This document shows positions 55,874-64,000 of a stretch of 64,000 bases of DNA, one piece after another. Position numbers and translations under genes: made by a program. The first letter of the stretch is position 1; every line of letters begins with the position of its first letter. Origin of the DNA: Cristatella mucedo (Eukaryota; Bryozoa; Phylactolaemata; Cristatellidae); contig WPIO01000081.1 of assembly GCA_009760855.2 (NCBI GenBank), forward strand, positions 411,501 through 475,500, written 5' to 3'. The notes under the pieces are model-generated. The model was not told the origin of the DNA, ran no database searches, and worked only from the letters and a program-made list of their open reading frames with translations.

Positions 55874-58800
55874 CGAAGCGCAGAGTGACGCGAGCGAATC
55901 AAAGTGCCGAGCGCTCTCAGGTCGCCGAGAGGACTCGCTGAGCGACCGGTCGCCGGCAGGCACGCTCCGACCCACCCGACCCAGCGCCAGCTCGCTGACC
56001 ATTGATTCGCTGGCGCCCTTTGCTTTAAGGTACCTCTTTCAGACCACGAGTTACATGATAGGAGTTTTCATCTTCGCCACGGTCGTCGGTCAGATAGGGA
56101 ACATAATCACCAACTACACGGCGCAAAGAAGAGAGTTCGAGCAGCAGCTGGTGAGCCGAGCGAGCCAGCTCCAGTTGAGTCCTGCTGCTTTGGCCGAGGC
56201 GGCCACCACCACCACCCCCCCCCCTTTCCGCCGCGGCTTCGGCTCAGCGCTTCCGCTCCTTGGCACGAGTTCTGGCGCTCTTTGGCGCCGCAGCGAGGTT
56301 ACCGTGCTTTTCTCGATGATCAAGAGCGGGGCTTCTGAAATGCGGTCACGTGCTGCAAAAGGAAAAAACGTGTCTGAGGAGGCGGACTCATGCGGTCGCC
56401 GGCCAGAGATTCGGAAGCGGGGGGGGGGGAGGGGTGCGCGTCGTTCAAACGAGGCTGCATCGCCTGCGAACTCGCTCGCCCGAAATCGCTTGCAGGACAG
56501 TGCGAAGCTCTACATGCAGCGACACGAGGTGCCGCGAGAGCTGCAGACGCGCGTGCAGAGGTGGTACGGCTACGCCTGGACGAGGTGAGCTCGCCTGCCG
56601 GCGGCCTAGGCGCTAGGCTCGGCTCGTGGACGGTCCCGGGGGGGGGGGGTGGAGGGGAGGGGAGGGGCACGGTACTCGGTCGTCTCTATGCGAGGCCCGC
56701 GTGGCTTTCGGTCCGCTCGACTTCGAAGATCGACTCGCTTCGTCGCCTGTGGATTCGCTCGCGGATTACGAGTCGCATGTATGCAGGCGGATTTCGCCTC
56801 GCCGGTGCAGTCGGATTTCTCGCTCGATGATCGCTGGCTCGATCGTCTCTGGCTCGATGATCGCTGGCTCGATCGTCGCTGGCTCGATCGTCGCTGGCTC
56901 GATCGTCGCTGGCTCGATGATCGCTGGCTCGACGATCGCTGGCTCGATCGTCGCTGGCTCGATCGTCGCTGGCTCGATGATCGCTGGCTCGATGATCGCT
57001 GGCTCGATGATCGCTGGCTCGATGATCGCTGGCTCGATCGTCGCTGGCTCAATGATCGCTGGCTCGATGACCGCTGGCTCGATCGTCGCTGGCTCAATCG
57101 TCGCTGGCTCAATCGTCGCTGGCTTAGTGGTAGACAGGCACTTCCTTACGCCCGCGTGAGGACGTTTCTCAACCGCCTGAATGAAAAATGGCGCCAGTGC
57201 TCTTTCGAGTTGCTGGAGCTTCGGGAGTGAATTTTTCTACCAATCGTACTAGAATTTAAACGTTAGCAAGGGTCCTTAATAGATGCTAAAAGATTTTTCT
57301 CAAGGCACTTTGCATATGCTTGAAAGAAAACTTTTCGAGCACTTGGGGATGATGTGCACACTTCAGCATGCACAGAAACATCAAGGACGATGACGGAGCA
57401 GGCGCTCATTTGAGGAGTGCGGGCGTTTATAGCTTCATGCTAGATATAAAAAAAAAACAGGGATGGTCGTGGACGGTCCCGGGGGGGGGTGGGGGGGGGG
57501 GGAGGGGCACGGTACTCGGTCGTCTCTATGCGAGGCCCGCGTGGCTTTCGGTCCGCTCGACTTCGAAGATCGACTCGCTTCGTCGCCTGTGGATTCGCTC
57601 GCGGATTACGAGTCGCATGTATGCAGGCGGATTTCGCCTCGCCGATCGTGCATCGTCGCTGGCTCGATCGTCGTCGATTTCGCTGGCTCGCTCGATGATC
57701 GATCGCTGGCTCAATGATCTGGCTCTGCTCGATCGTCGCTGGCTCGATGATCGCTGGCTCGGCTCGATCGTCGCTGGCTCGCTGGCTCGATCGTCGCTCG
57801 CTCGCTGGCTCGATCGTCGCTGGCTCGATGGCTCGATCGTCGCGCTGGCTCGATCGTCGCTGGCTCGATCGTCGCTGGCTCGCGATGATCGCTGGCTCGA
57901 CGATCGCTGGCTCGATCGTCGCTGGCTCGATCGTCGCTGGCTCGATGATCGCTGGCTCGATGATCGCTGGCCCAATGATCGCTGGCTCGATGATCGCTGG
58001 CTCGATCGTCGCTGGCTCAATGATCGCTGGCTCGATGATCGCTGGCTCGATCGTCGCTGGCTCAATCGTCGCTGGCTCAATCGTCGCTGGCTTAGTGGTA
58101 GACAGGCACTTCCTTACGCCCGCGTGAGGACGTTTCTCAACCGCCTGAATGAAAAATGGCGCCAGTGCTCTTTCGAGCTGCTGGAGCTTCGGGAGTGAAT
58201 TTTTCTACCAATCGTACTAGAATTTAAACGTTAGCAAGGGTCCTTAATAGATGCTAAAAGATTTTTCTCAAGGCACTTTGCATATGCTTGAAAGAAAACT
58301 TTTCGAGCACTTGGGGATGATGTGCACACTTCAGCATGCACAGAAACATCAAGGACGATGACGGAGCAGGCGCTCATTTGAGGAGTGCGGGCGTTTATAG
58401 CTTCATGCTAGATATAAAAAAAAATCAGGGATGTCGTCTGCACTGGTTTCCAGGTTTTGAGTGAGCAGGAACTGAAGCACAGCAGATAGAGTAGGTTAAG
58501 GTGGAGCGACTCACCGCTAGACTGGAGGATGAGGATGAGGAGGAAGAGGAAGAGAAACACAGGGAAGAACAAAGTGAGAAACAAAGCCTCAAGAGGAGGG
58601 GAGGAAGAGGATGAGGAAGAGTAAGAGGCATTATAGATCAGTCGTAGTAGTACTTATTTCAGTATAGTACTTTAGATTGGTATAGTATTTTAGATCGGCA
58701 GCAAGAGAGCGGGGGAATTAAAAGTGAGCGAAAGAAAGTAAAAAAGTGAAAGAAAGAGCTCCGATTAGAAATACAGCATTGACAGGTAGTCAATGCTGGT

Positions 58801-60184
58801 TGGTGATATGTGGCACAATATGTGGCGGCGGAGATATATTGCAGCCGGTCGAGCTGGATTGCAGAGTTTGGCACCAAATGTGGGCGGCTCGTTCCTCAGG
58901 CAGGTCAGCCGCCAGATAACGTCCCGAAACTATAGTGGCTGTGCTGGTCTAGCCAATGTGCGAGGGGTAGGCTCTGGAGCTTCTGAGTGACGGCATATTT
59001 TTAAATAGCTATTAAGCCTTTAGCATGAATTTGCAAGAGAGTGAGTGCATTCGGAATGATGGTTGACGCAGGACACATGAAAAGTGCAGGTACGCCATCC
59101 TGTGACATCCTCAGGCTCCTGGCATCCGTAGCGTTGCCATACTACTGGAGCATGTCTCTTAGATAGTTTCATAGCTTACGGCTTTCTATGACAGTTTTTT
59201 CTAAAGGAGTCTTGCTGGCTTAATAATTTTATCCGCCGTCCAATGGCTGCTTCTCTCTGAGTCATCTACAACAAGCACGCCACCTGCACAGCTAGAAGCG
59301 CGTCATCAGCTCGAAGTCTGCTCTCCGCCGATCTGAGGTGCATAGCTTTTCTTGTAAAATATCGTGTTATCTCGCGTGTGAAGGCTAAGATCTAATGAGA
59401 TTCCCTATTCGACAGTGCATGGCTTCGCTCTCGACTTTAATTGATTTCAGATTTCAATGACCTTCGATTATTTACTGGCTGATGGCTGAGCCGATCAGCT
59501 GATCAGTGCTGACCATTAGCTGACAAGTTCTGTTTCTATAGTTCTCTTGAAAATTTACTTTGATGTCACAAAAAGAGCTACCTACTTTAGTATACAAAGC
59601 ATAAAAATGATTTAAATAAATGCCTCTTTTTCGCAGCAGCGTAATTAGCGCCGAAAAACCCGTTGATAGACCACAGCTCTTGGTTCTTGCAAATAGTTGA
59701 GTACCACAGCTTGATTAGGACCGATGATTACTATTAAACCAAGTTTTCTCCCCGATTAGGTTGCCATTGTCATCGAGGCCGTTTTGGGCACTGCAAACTC
59801 GGTGTTAGAATTGGTGGTGGCTGCTGTAGTCATGGGCATCGAGGGAAGGGACCGTTCATCCCAGAAAGTTGACATAAGGGTCGAGTTTGCCAACCGAAGG
59901 CTCCTTAAGTATCTCCGCCTGGCATTTAAAGTAGCTAGAAGCCCAAGGGTGAAGTGCTCTCTGCTCGCTCTTCAGGTCAATGATTGGAGTCCTGCAGCAG
60001 ACAATCCGTTATTGCCTGCGAATTGCAAGCCAGTGATGACCGCCAAGGATCATCTGCCGCTAAGTAAATGAAGCTGTTGGAGCAGCTCGCATTTACTTTA
60101 CTTCTTCACGAATTAATCCCCCTGCCCTCAAGCTTCCCGCGATGGGCAGTCGTGGAAAGAAACAGCTAAGACCAGGGACGATCA

Positions 60185-60254
<70 letters not shown>

Positions 60255-63068
60255 GCAAGCACGCACACGCACGCAAGCACGCGAGCGCACTCACATACGC
60301 TCACACATTCACGAAGGCACGCACACGCGCGCACACACACACGAGCGGACACACACACGCACACATGCACGCACGCACACACATACACACACCAGCACTA
60401 AGGAACATGGGTGAAGGAGGCTGATTGAGGAGGCTCTCTACCCCCCCCCCCCATTGGACCGACCTAAAAGTCTCTGTCGGGCGGCGCTGCCGCCTGTTGA
60501 ACCAGTTTGCCTTGATATGGTTGAACGCTACAGCAAAGGTCAAGGTCTAGTCTCGGTCTTTATCATGGCTACACCTTGCGAAGGGTGAAATGGCCCAAAG
60601 CCTGTAGAGGAAACAAGATCTAGCCTTGATGACTTCGAGAAGTTTAAGTGGAGATATTTAAATGCCCCCTCAGGTACAGGCCACAAACGACCCACTTTAC
60701 TGAGCATAAAAATGTATTAGCGCATTTAATCTCGTGTTAGCAAGATTGAGTGGGCAGTGCAACAGAAACTTTGACTCTCCAGCTAAACTCTCCGGCTAAA
60801 CTGATCCGCACATCCCTCTCTTTCCAAACAGGGCTGTCGCTTGCTTTGCGAAATGCGACTCCTCAGGTGTCGTCTCTTGGTATCAATAGGAATTTCAGTG
60901 GCGTTAGAAGATGCTGACATTTCTCCGGCCAATTCATCTGCAACCTGGTGAAACCACCACATTGGCTTGCTTGGCAATGACTAATCGATGCTTTCGCGAC
61001 CGGGCCAGACACCGAATCGTGTGTACGCTGTGCAGCCGTAGCGCAGTGCCGCGGCGTTTGATATGTATGTAAACATAGGCGTATAACCACGCCGTACACG
61101 GGTCAGCAATCAGAGAGCGAGCAGATAATCGATTGCACGTGCAATGGCTTGTCGCTTTGAAGGCTGTTAGGCGCGGGTTAATTTGCAAACATTGCCGCAC
61201 CGATGCACGGGCTGCAAGAGCCGAGACGCGCTATTGTCGAGCAATTCCATCGCGGTAGGTGTCGCTACTATCCTTGACTTCGGACGCTGGAGTCCAAACC
61301 TCTGCGAGTCAGAGTACGTTCAGCGATCTGGCTGGACGACGGGCGGCCAGGTTTGCCATACGTTGCCGGTGCCAGCCGTCGGTTTCAGAGGCAGTAAATC
61401 TACCACCGATCTTTGAGTCGTGACCTAATGTGTAGGCTTTTCAATGAGCGGCTTTATCCTACACTATTAAGGTGTCAACTTTTCAGTGTTTCAAGTGTAA
61501 ATCATATCTTCACACGAGCCGCGGAGAACTTGGGCCGTGCACTTACTTAGTCAGTGAAGTGTATAACAAATACTGTATTTCGGTGCTTGAACAACAATCA
61601 TTCTAGTAATGAGCCGCTAGTCGTCTTTACTTTTACTACGGCTTCATTTCGATAGCAGAATCATTTGCGATATTGAGCCGACTGCCGCCTATAGCTTATG
61701 ATACTATGACGCGCGTGTAACTGCTGAGGTAAAGCCTTCTACTACGGGCACTTCCATTTCCATTTAGGTAACGAGTGTTTATCGCAGATTCATAGCTCAG
61801 ATCGAGCGTATATTTTACTTCAGGTGGCAATTGTACCCGGTCGGCAGACCGGAAAGGTTTTCTGCATTGCTTACGTACCTCGCGAACTCGTTCGCATCAT
61901 TCACAGTCGCAGTTACGGGGCCTCGCGCAGCGAGCTCTAGCTCAGAGGTCAACTTGAACGCTCGAGCTCAGAGGTCAACTTGAAAGGCGAGTTAAAAAGA
62001 GACGGAGAACGCTGCGCTACTCTGCTCGCCTCGCTCTGGTGCAGAGGCAAGGCGCCTAGGAGCTAACGTTCTGACAGCGAATTTCGAAACCACCGTTGCA
62101 TGAATGCAGTGACCGACAAAAGCAGGCGCAGCGATACTTTGGCTTGGTCCAACACGATAATCATGCCACTCACGTCGGTGGCCATACGCTGGATCTCGTC
62201 ATCACTAAGGATGTCTGCTCCACTGACCTCGTTTTGCGTCCGCCGACCATCTCAGATAATTGCTCAGTCTGCTCCTATTCCGTTATAGGGTGGAGTTAAG
62301 TTTTTCTGGCTGCGCAACTTGAGAAATGTACTGATCCGAAGACATTTTTTTCAAAATCTGCCTGCGGTGCAAGTATTTTTTATCTGCACCCAGACTCGGC
62401 CGACTGCCTCAATATCTTCAACGATGCAGTGAACATGATACTTGGGAGCTCCGTTGACGTGCACGCTTCCTTAAGTTCTGTTCGTGTTCAGAGTCGCGGA
62501 GATTCCTTTAAATTTACGAAAAACTTTTAAAGATGCGGCGTGCAAAGCGCTGGTTCGAACGCCGCTTCAAGGAAGCCTGGGCCTGGGCCGACGATCTAGC
62601 CAATGTCAACGACTTCCTCCTCCGAGCCGGAAGGTGCGAAAGCTTAGAAAAGCCAGGGGTTCTCTTTTTTACACTCAAAAAAACTGACATTCTGCTTGTC
62701 AGATACAAAGCAGATTCAAAGCATGGTAAGCAATTTGCTAGCCGATTAAAGAGAGGCATCACATCCCGGGTACACACGGCTCGGCCGACAGATATTCAGC
62801 CTTCTTTGTTGTGCAGTAAATTGCTCCACGCTCGTGCCTCCATAAAGCAGCACCCTCCGACTAAAGCAATTGCTGAGTCGCAACGTTCAACCTTCTTTAA
62901 TATTTTCTAAATACTTAGTCAAATTTCTTTTATATGTATCATTTAATATTCGCCGCCTTTTATAGAAACCGCTTGCGAGGAACGGGTGACCTCAACTCAC
63001 TCACTCTTCTGCCGGATAAGCTGAAAACCGAGTTGGCTCTTCACGTCAACCTCGACATATTGAAAAAG
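50303..63068 (+). CDS. CNGA: CNGA-like cyclic nucleotide-gated cation channel, 5' part
   Basis: Exons 50303-51534, 56030-56150, 56496-56584 and 62966-63068 join in frame (1545 bases, 515 codons); the gene continues past the window. CNG channels are tetrameric plasma-membrane cation channels opened by cGMP or cAMP, classically in sensory cells. Seen here: a cytosolic N-terminus rich in Pro, Gly and poly-Ala (1-165); S1 (about 172-192), S2 (212-228), S3 with SLIPTDVAYL (261-270), S4 with spaced Arg/Lys (278-292), S5 (305-330); a pore helix and filter TTIGDLP (397-403); S6 (412-436, GVFIFATVVGQIG) and a C-linker with LQTRVQRWYGYAWTR and LLPDKLKTELALHVNLDILK. These last blocks are CNGA- rather than CNGB-like. 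The filter has Asp401 where CNGA channels usually have Glu. The nucleotide-binding domain is not in the window. Confidence 0.93.
51535..52270 (+). other. CNG intron 1, left part
   Basis: GC-rich near the exon, then a (CAG/CGG)n-like patch at 51951-52018. No exon is needed here, because exons 1 and 2 join in frame within EQYLF. Confidence 0.6.
52275..52405 (+). mobile_element. tRNA-derived SINE, copy 6 (CNG intron 1)
   Basis: The A-box region is decayed. B-box 'atgggttctaatcctgcagt', body 'ggcgatcctttattgataag', 'cggtggtgaaagcctttaag', 'ctcgtctgccattatacgaa'. Confidence 0.65.
52570..52970 (+). mobile_element. LINE-A 3' copy (CNG intron 1)
   Basis: 'aaatcctttggataccaaac' and 'gcccccaagcctgaaactca' (decayed SSYAPKAWNS), then SPDLNIFKKKLKRTYL. 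The 3' hairpin GTGCC/GGCAC is near 52904-52935, with ATTATTATTATT at 52949-52960. Confidence 0.82.
53141..53204 (+). repeat. (CT)n microsatellite
   Basis: About 60 bp of pure CT in CNG intron 1. Confidence 0.96.
53886..53930. repeat. Perfect inverted repeat, 19-bp arms
   Basis: Arm TGTGCGACTCGCTACTCGC (53886-53904) and its exact reverse complement (53912-53930) are separated by the 7-base loop TACACGC. Confidence 0.93.
53940..54525 (+). mobile_element. LINE-A 3' copy (CNG intron 1)
   Basis: Decayed 'agctgccaggcttgacggtc' (SAARLVCRE region), 'gacctgcactggctcccaat' (DLHWLPIKQR), 'cgtgcctttagttcgtgtgc', 'catctcctgacttgacgacc' ([12 protein letters not shown]). The 3' end has 'ttcattattatttctc'. 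The hairpin is mutated. Confidence 0.78.
54526..56029 (+). other. CNG intron 1, right part
   Basis: No recognised element up to about 55440. A CpG-rich segment (55440-56029) includes a (GGC)n run at 55814-55871. Open frames crossing into exon 2 are an effect of base composition. The acceptor 'gctttaag' is short of pyrimidines but is fixed by homology and phase. Confidence 0.6.
55814..55871 (+). repeat. (GGC)n trinucleotide repeat
   Basis: About 19 GGC units in intron 1, close to the exon 2 acceptor. Confidence 0.95.
56030..56150 (+). CDS. CNGA: CNG channel coding exon 2 (S6)
   Basis: Completes the split Gln codon and encodes YLFQTTSYMIGVFIFATVVG then QIGNIITNYTAQRREFEQQL. This is S6 and the start of the C-linker. 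Donor GTGAGC. Confidence 0.93.
56496..56584 (+). CDS. CNGA: CNG channel coding exon 3 (C-linker)
   Basis: Acceptor 'cgcttgcag', donor GTGAGC, phase 2 at the end. Encodes DSAKLYMQRHEVPRELQTRV then QRWYGYAWT, the A' and B' helices of the C-linker. Confidence 0.93.
57250..57395 (-). mobile_element. LINE-A 3' tail remnant in duplicated unit 1
   Basis: 'caaggcactttgcatatgct' and 'cagcatgcacagaaacatca' resemble the - strand A-lineage 3' UTR ('ggcgctttacatttgctgca' and 'cataagcacatcaaggacga' elsewhere). The hairpin is lost. An identical remnant lies in unit 2 at 58210-58360. Confidence 0.5.
58210..58360 (-). mobile_element. LINE-A 3' tail remnant in duplicated unit 2
   Basis: Copy of the remnant at 57250-57395, carried along by the tandem duplication and not an independent insertion. 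Confidence 0.5.
58505..58625 (+). repeat. Purine-rich GAGGAT/GAGGAA repeat
   Basis: Degenerate GAGGA-type polypurine stretch in CNG intron 3. Confidence 0.8.
58640..59935 (+). other. CNG intron 3 sequence without recognised elements
   Basis: No exon, RNA gene or repeat family recognised. Exons 3 and 4 join in frame without any exon from here. Confidence 0.55.
59940..60085 (+). mobile_element. tRNA-derived SINE, copy 7, diverged (CNG intron 3)
   Basis: 'gtgctctctgctcgctcttc', B-box-like 'gattggagtcctgcagcaga', 'aatccgttattgcctgcgaa', 'catctgccgctaagtaaatg', 'aagctgttgg' follow the SINE consensus in order, with many substitutions. Confidence 0.5.
60187..60390 (+). repeat. (CA)n microsatellite and degenerate CA/CG array
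   Basis: Pure CA at 60189-60250, then impure ACGC/ACAC sequence to about 60390. Confidence 0.96.
60391..62080 (+). other. CNG intron 3 sequence, mostly unassigned
   Basis: Contains a poly-C run at 60441-60452 and a direct repeat 'gctcagaggtcaacttgaa' at about 61940-61985. No gene recognised. Confidence 0.5.
62085..62910 (+). mobile_element. LINE 5'-half fragment: end of endonuclease and linker (CNG intron 3)
   Basis: 62096-62290 encodes YFGLVQHDNHATHVGGHTLD followed by LVITKDV and PPTISDNCSV, the end of an APE-type LINE endonuclease. After frameshifts come SADCLNIFNDAVN and MRRAKRWFERRFKEAW (62533 onward), the basic linker before the reverse transcriptase. The last part ends in STFFNIF, where LINEs have a similar F..FF motif. 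It is the only clear endonuclease piece in the window. It ends about 55 bp before CNG exon 4. Confidence 0.72.
62966..63068 (+). CDS. CNGA: CNG channel coding exon 4 (end of C-linker)
   Basis: Acceptor 'gccttttatag' completes the split Arg codon. Encodes NRLRGTGDLNSLTLLPDKLK then TELALHVNLDILKK. Phase 0 before GTAGCG. The next expected residues (start of the nucleotide-binding domain) are not found in the remaining 930 bp. Confidence 0.92.
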
Positions 63069-64000
63069 GTAGCGCCCCGCCGCGCGCTCTCGCGCGCACG
63101 CCGCGCGACCGCAGTCCTATTGCGCTAGTTGCCGTTGCGGTGGCGGCGCTAACGCCTCGGGAGCCGCGTCGCCAGCTAAATATCAGCGTAACTTGAGTAA
63201 CTCCGGTCAAGAGACGCTCCGCAGACAGAGCGGCGCGCCACTCAATTATACTCTATATATTGTTCCTCCTCCTCCTCCTCCTCTCCCCCTCAACCTGCGT
63301 CTCTGCGAATCCAAACGTGACCGATCGCTCGGCGTTGGGAGCGTTTTGCTGTCGCGGCGTTGCAGAGCTAGCCGCGGGCGCCGTTGAGTCGCTAATTGGC
63401 GCCACCGCCGCCAGCTGCCGGCCTCCGCTCATCTTTGTTTACGCGGCTTGTCAGAGCGAGTCGTCATGTTCCGCGCATCTAATTAAGCGCTGCACATAGC
63501 AACGTGCAGTAACGCTAATTTTGCCGCGCCGCTGTAACTACTGGAGATGCAGTCGGCGTCAAGTAAGTCCGCGATTAGTATCCATTTAGCCGCCAGAAAG
63601 CCGGCGCAGCCGCGCGCTTTTCGCCGCCGCCTTTCTACCGCGTCATGTTCGTCGCGCGTCCGAGCGCCAGTGGCGTGGGTGCACCGCGCGTGTGCAGCCG
63701 CCGAGTGAACCGCAGGGTGGTTACCGCGGCTGCAGCCGCGCGGCCGAGCACGGTAGCTGCACCTCGTCAGCGCAGCCGATGCGCCAGCGATGCCGGCGCG
63801 AGTGCTACTTTACTGCACCTGTCCTTGACTCGTACGGGATTTCTGCGAACTCCATTTGCACGGGCTAACTTAAAGTCGCTACTATTTTGCTGCGGGATTA
63901 ACCAATTTCAACAGTCCTTGCTACTCTGGATTTCAGACAGAGTCTCCATTGAATCTCAGTTGAGGATTGATTTCCTTATTTAAAAAATAACAAAGGAATT
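63069..64000 (+). other. CNG intron 4, incomplete
   Basis: CpG-rich at first (63069-63850), with a CTC repeat at 63264-63284, then AT-rich. No reading frame resembles a cyclic-nucleotide-binding domain. Confidence 0.6.

Larger units (their letters stand above)
56625..58436 (+). repeat. Tandem duplication (two units, 843 and about 968 bp) carrying a 15-bp minisatellite
   Basis: Unit 1 (56625-57467) and unit 2 (57468-58436) share near-identical flanks: 'cgtggacggtcccggggg', about 130 bp from 'ctcggtcgtctctatgcgag', and the right-hand 300 bp from 'ggcttagtggtagacaggca' to 'agatataaaaaaaa'. Between the flanks lies a minisatellite of units GGCTCGATGATCGCT and GGCTCGATCGTCGCT. Unit 1 has exactly 20 (56821-57120). 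Unit 2 has a disordered left part (57650-57893) and 13 ordered units (57894-58088). Open frames of up to 276 codons here are only the translated repeat. Confidence 0.95.

Noticed and set aside
55443-56588. 381-codon frame spanning CNG intron 1, exon 2 and exon 3
   Set aside because: Only 56030-56150 of it is coding by homology; exon 3 is translated in another context after intron 2. The rest is CpG-rich intron including a GGC run.
56606-58198. Open frames with RWLDD/RWLDR or SQRSS repeats, up to 276 codons
   Set aside because: A 15-bp unit without stops stays open in several frames on both strands. No start context, splice signal or homology supports a protein.

Overview
This 64 kb window is nuclear DNA of an animal. 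Genes are split by GT-AG introns and the proteins are metazoan types. The spaces are filled with decayed retrotransposons, microsatellites and minisatellites. I see no rRNA, no functional tRNA gene, no CRISPR array and no bacterial gene organisation. The phylum cannot be fixed from this sequence.

Three genes are supported, all on the + strand. (1) A type I coronin, complete in ten coding exons (13261-26898, 559 codons). It is an actin-binding WD40 propeller protein with a C-terminal coiled coil. (2) Phosphomevalonate kinase of the animal type, complete in one coding exon (41003-41599, 198 residues), a mevalonate-pathway enzyme. (3) The 5' part of a CNGA-like cyclic nucleotide-gated channel, four coding exons (50303-63068). 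These hold S1-S6, the pore and most of the C-linker; the cyclic-nucleotide-binding domain must lie beyond the right edge. The three genes have no evident shared pathway.

Much of the remainder is repeat. Two lineages of 5'-truncated non-LTR retrotransposon (called A and B here; CR1/L2-like reverse transcriptase) account for about thirty pieces on both strands. A-type copies end in a conserved hairpin followed by ATT repeats. B-type copies end in a different hairpin without ATT repeats. A tRNA-derived SINE family has eight recognisable copies, one of them with an A-type LINE tail. There is also a TA-flanked terminal-inverted-repeat DNA transposon carrying a nested LINE, and a broken hAT/ZMYM-like transposase fragment.

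Layout: 1-300 AT/GT microsatellite; 300-13200 LINE and SINE pieces and unassigned DNA; 13.2-26.9 kb coronin, with introns invaded by repeats; 27-40.4 kb LINE-rich intergenic DNA with a hAT remnant; 41.0-41.6 kb PMVK; 42-48 kb a dense LINE graveyard; 48.0-49.6 kb a 1.5 kb pyrimidine-only minisatellite/microsatellite block; 49.7-63.1 kb the very GC-rich first exon of the CNG channel and its repeat-rich introns, including a recent tandem duplication that carries a 15-bp minisatellite.
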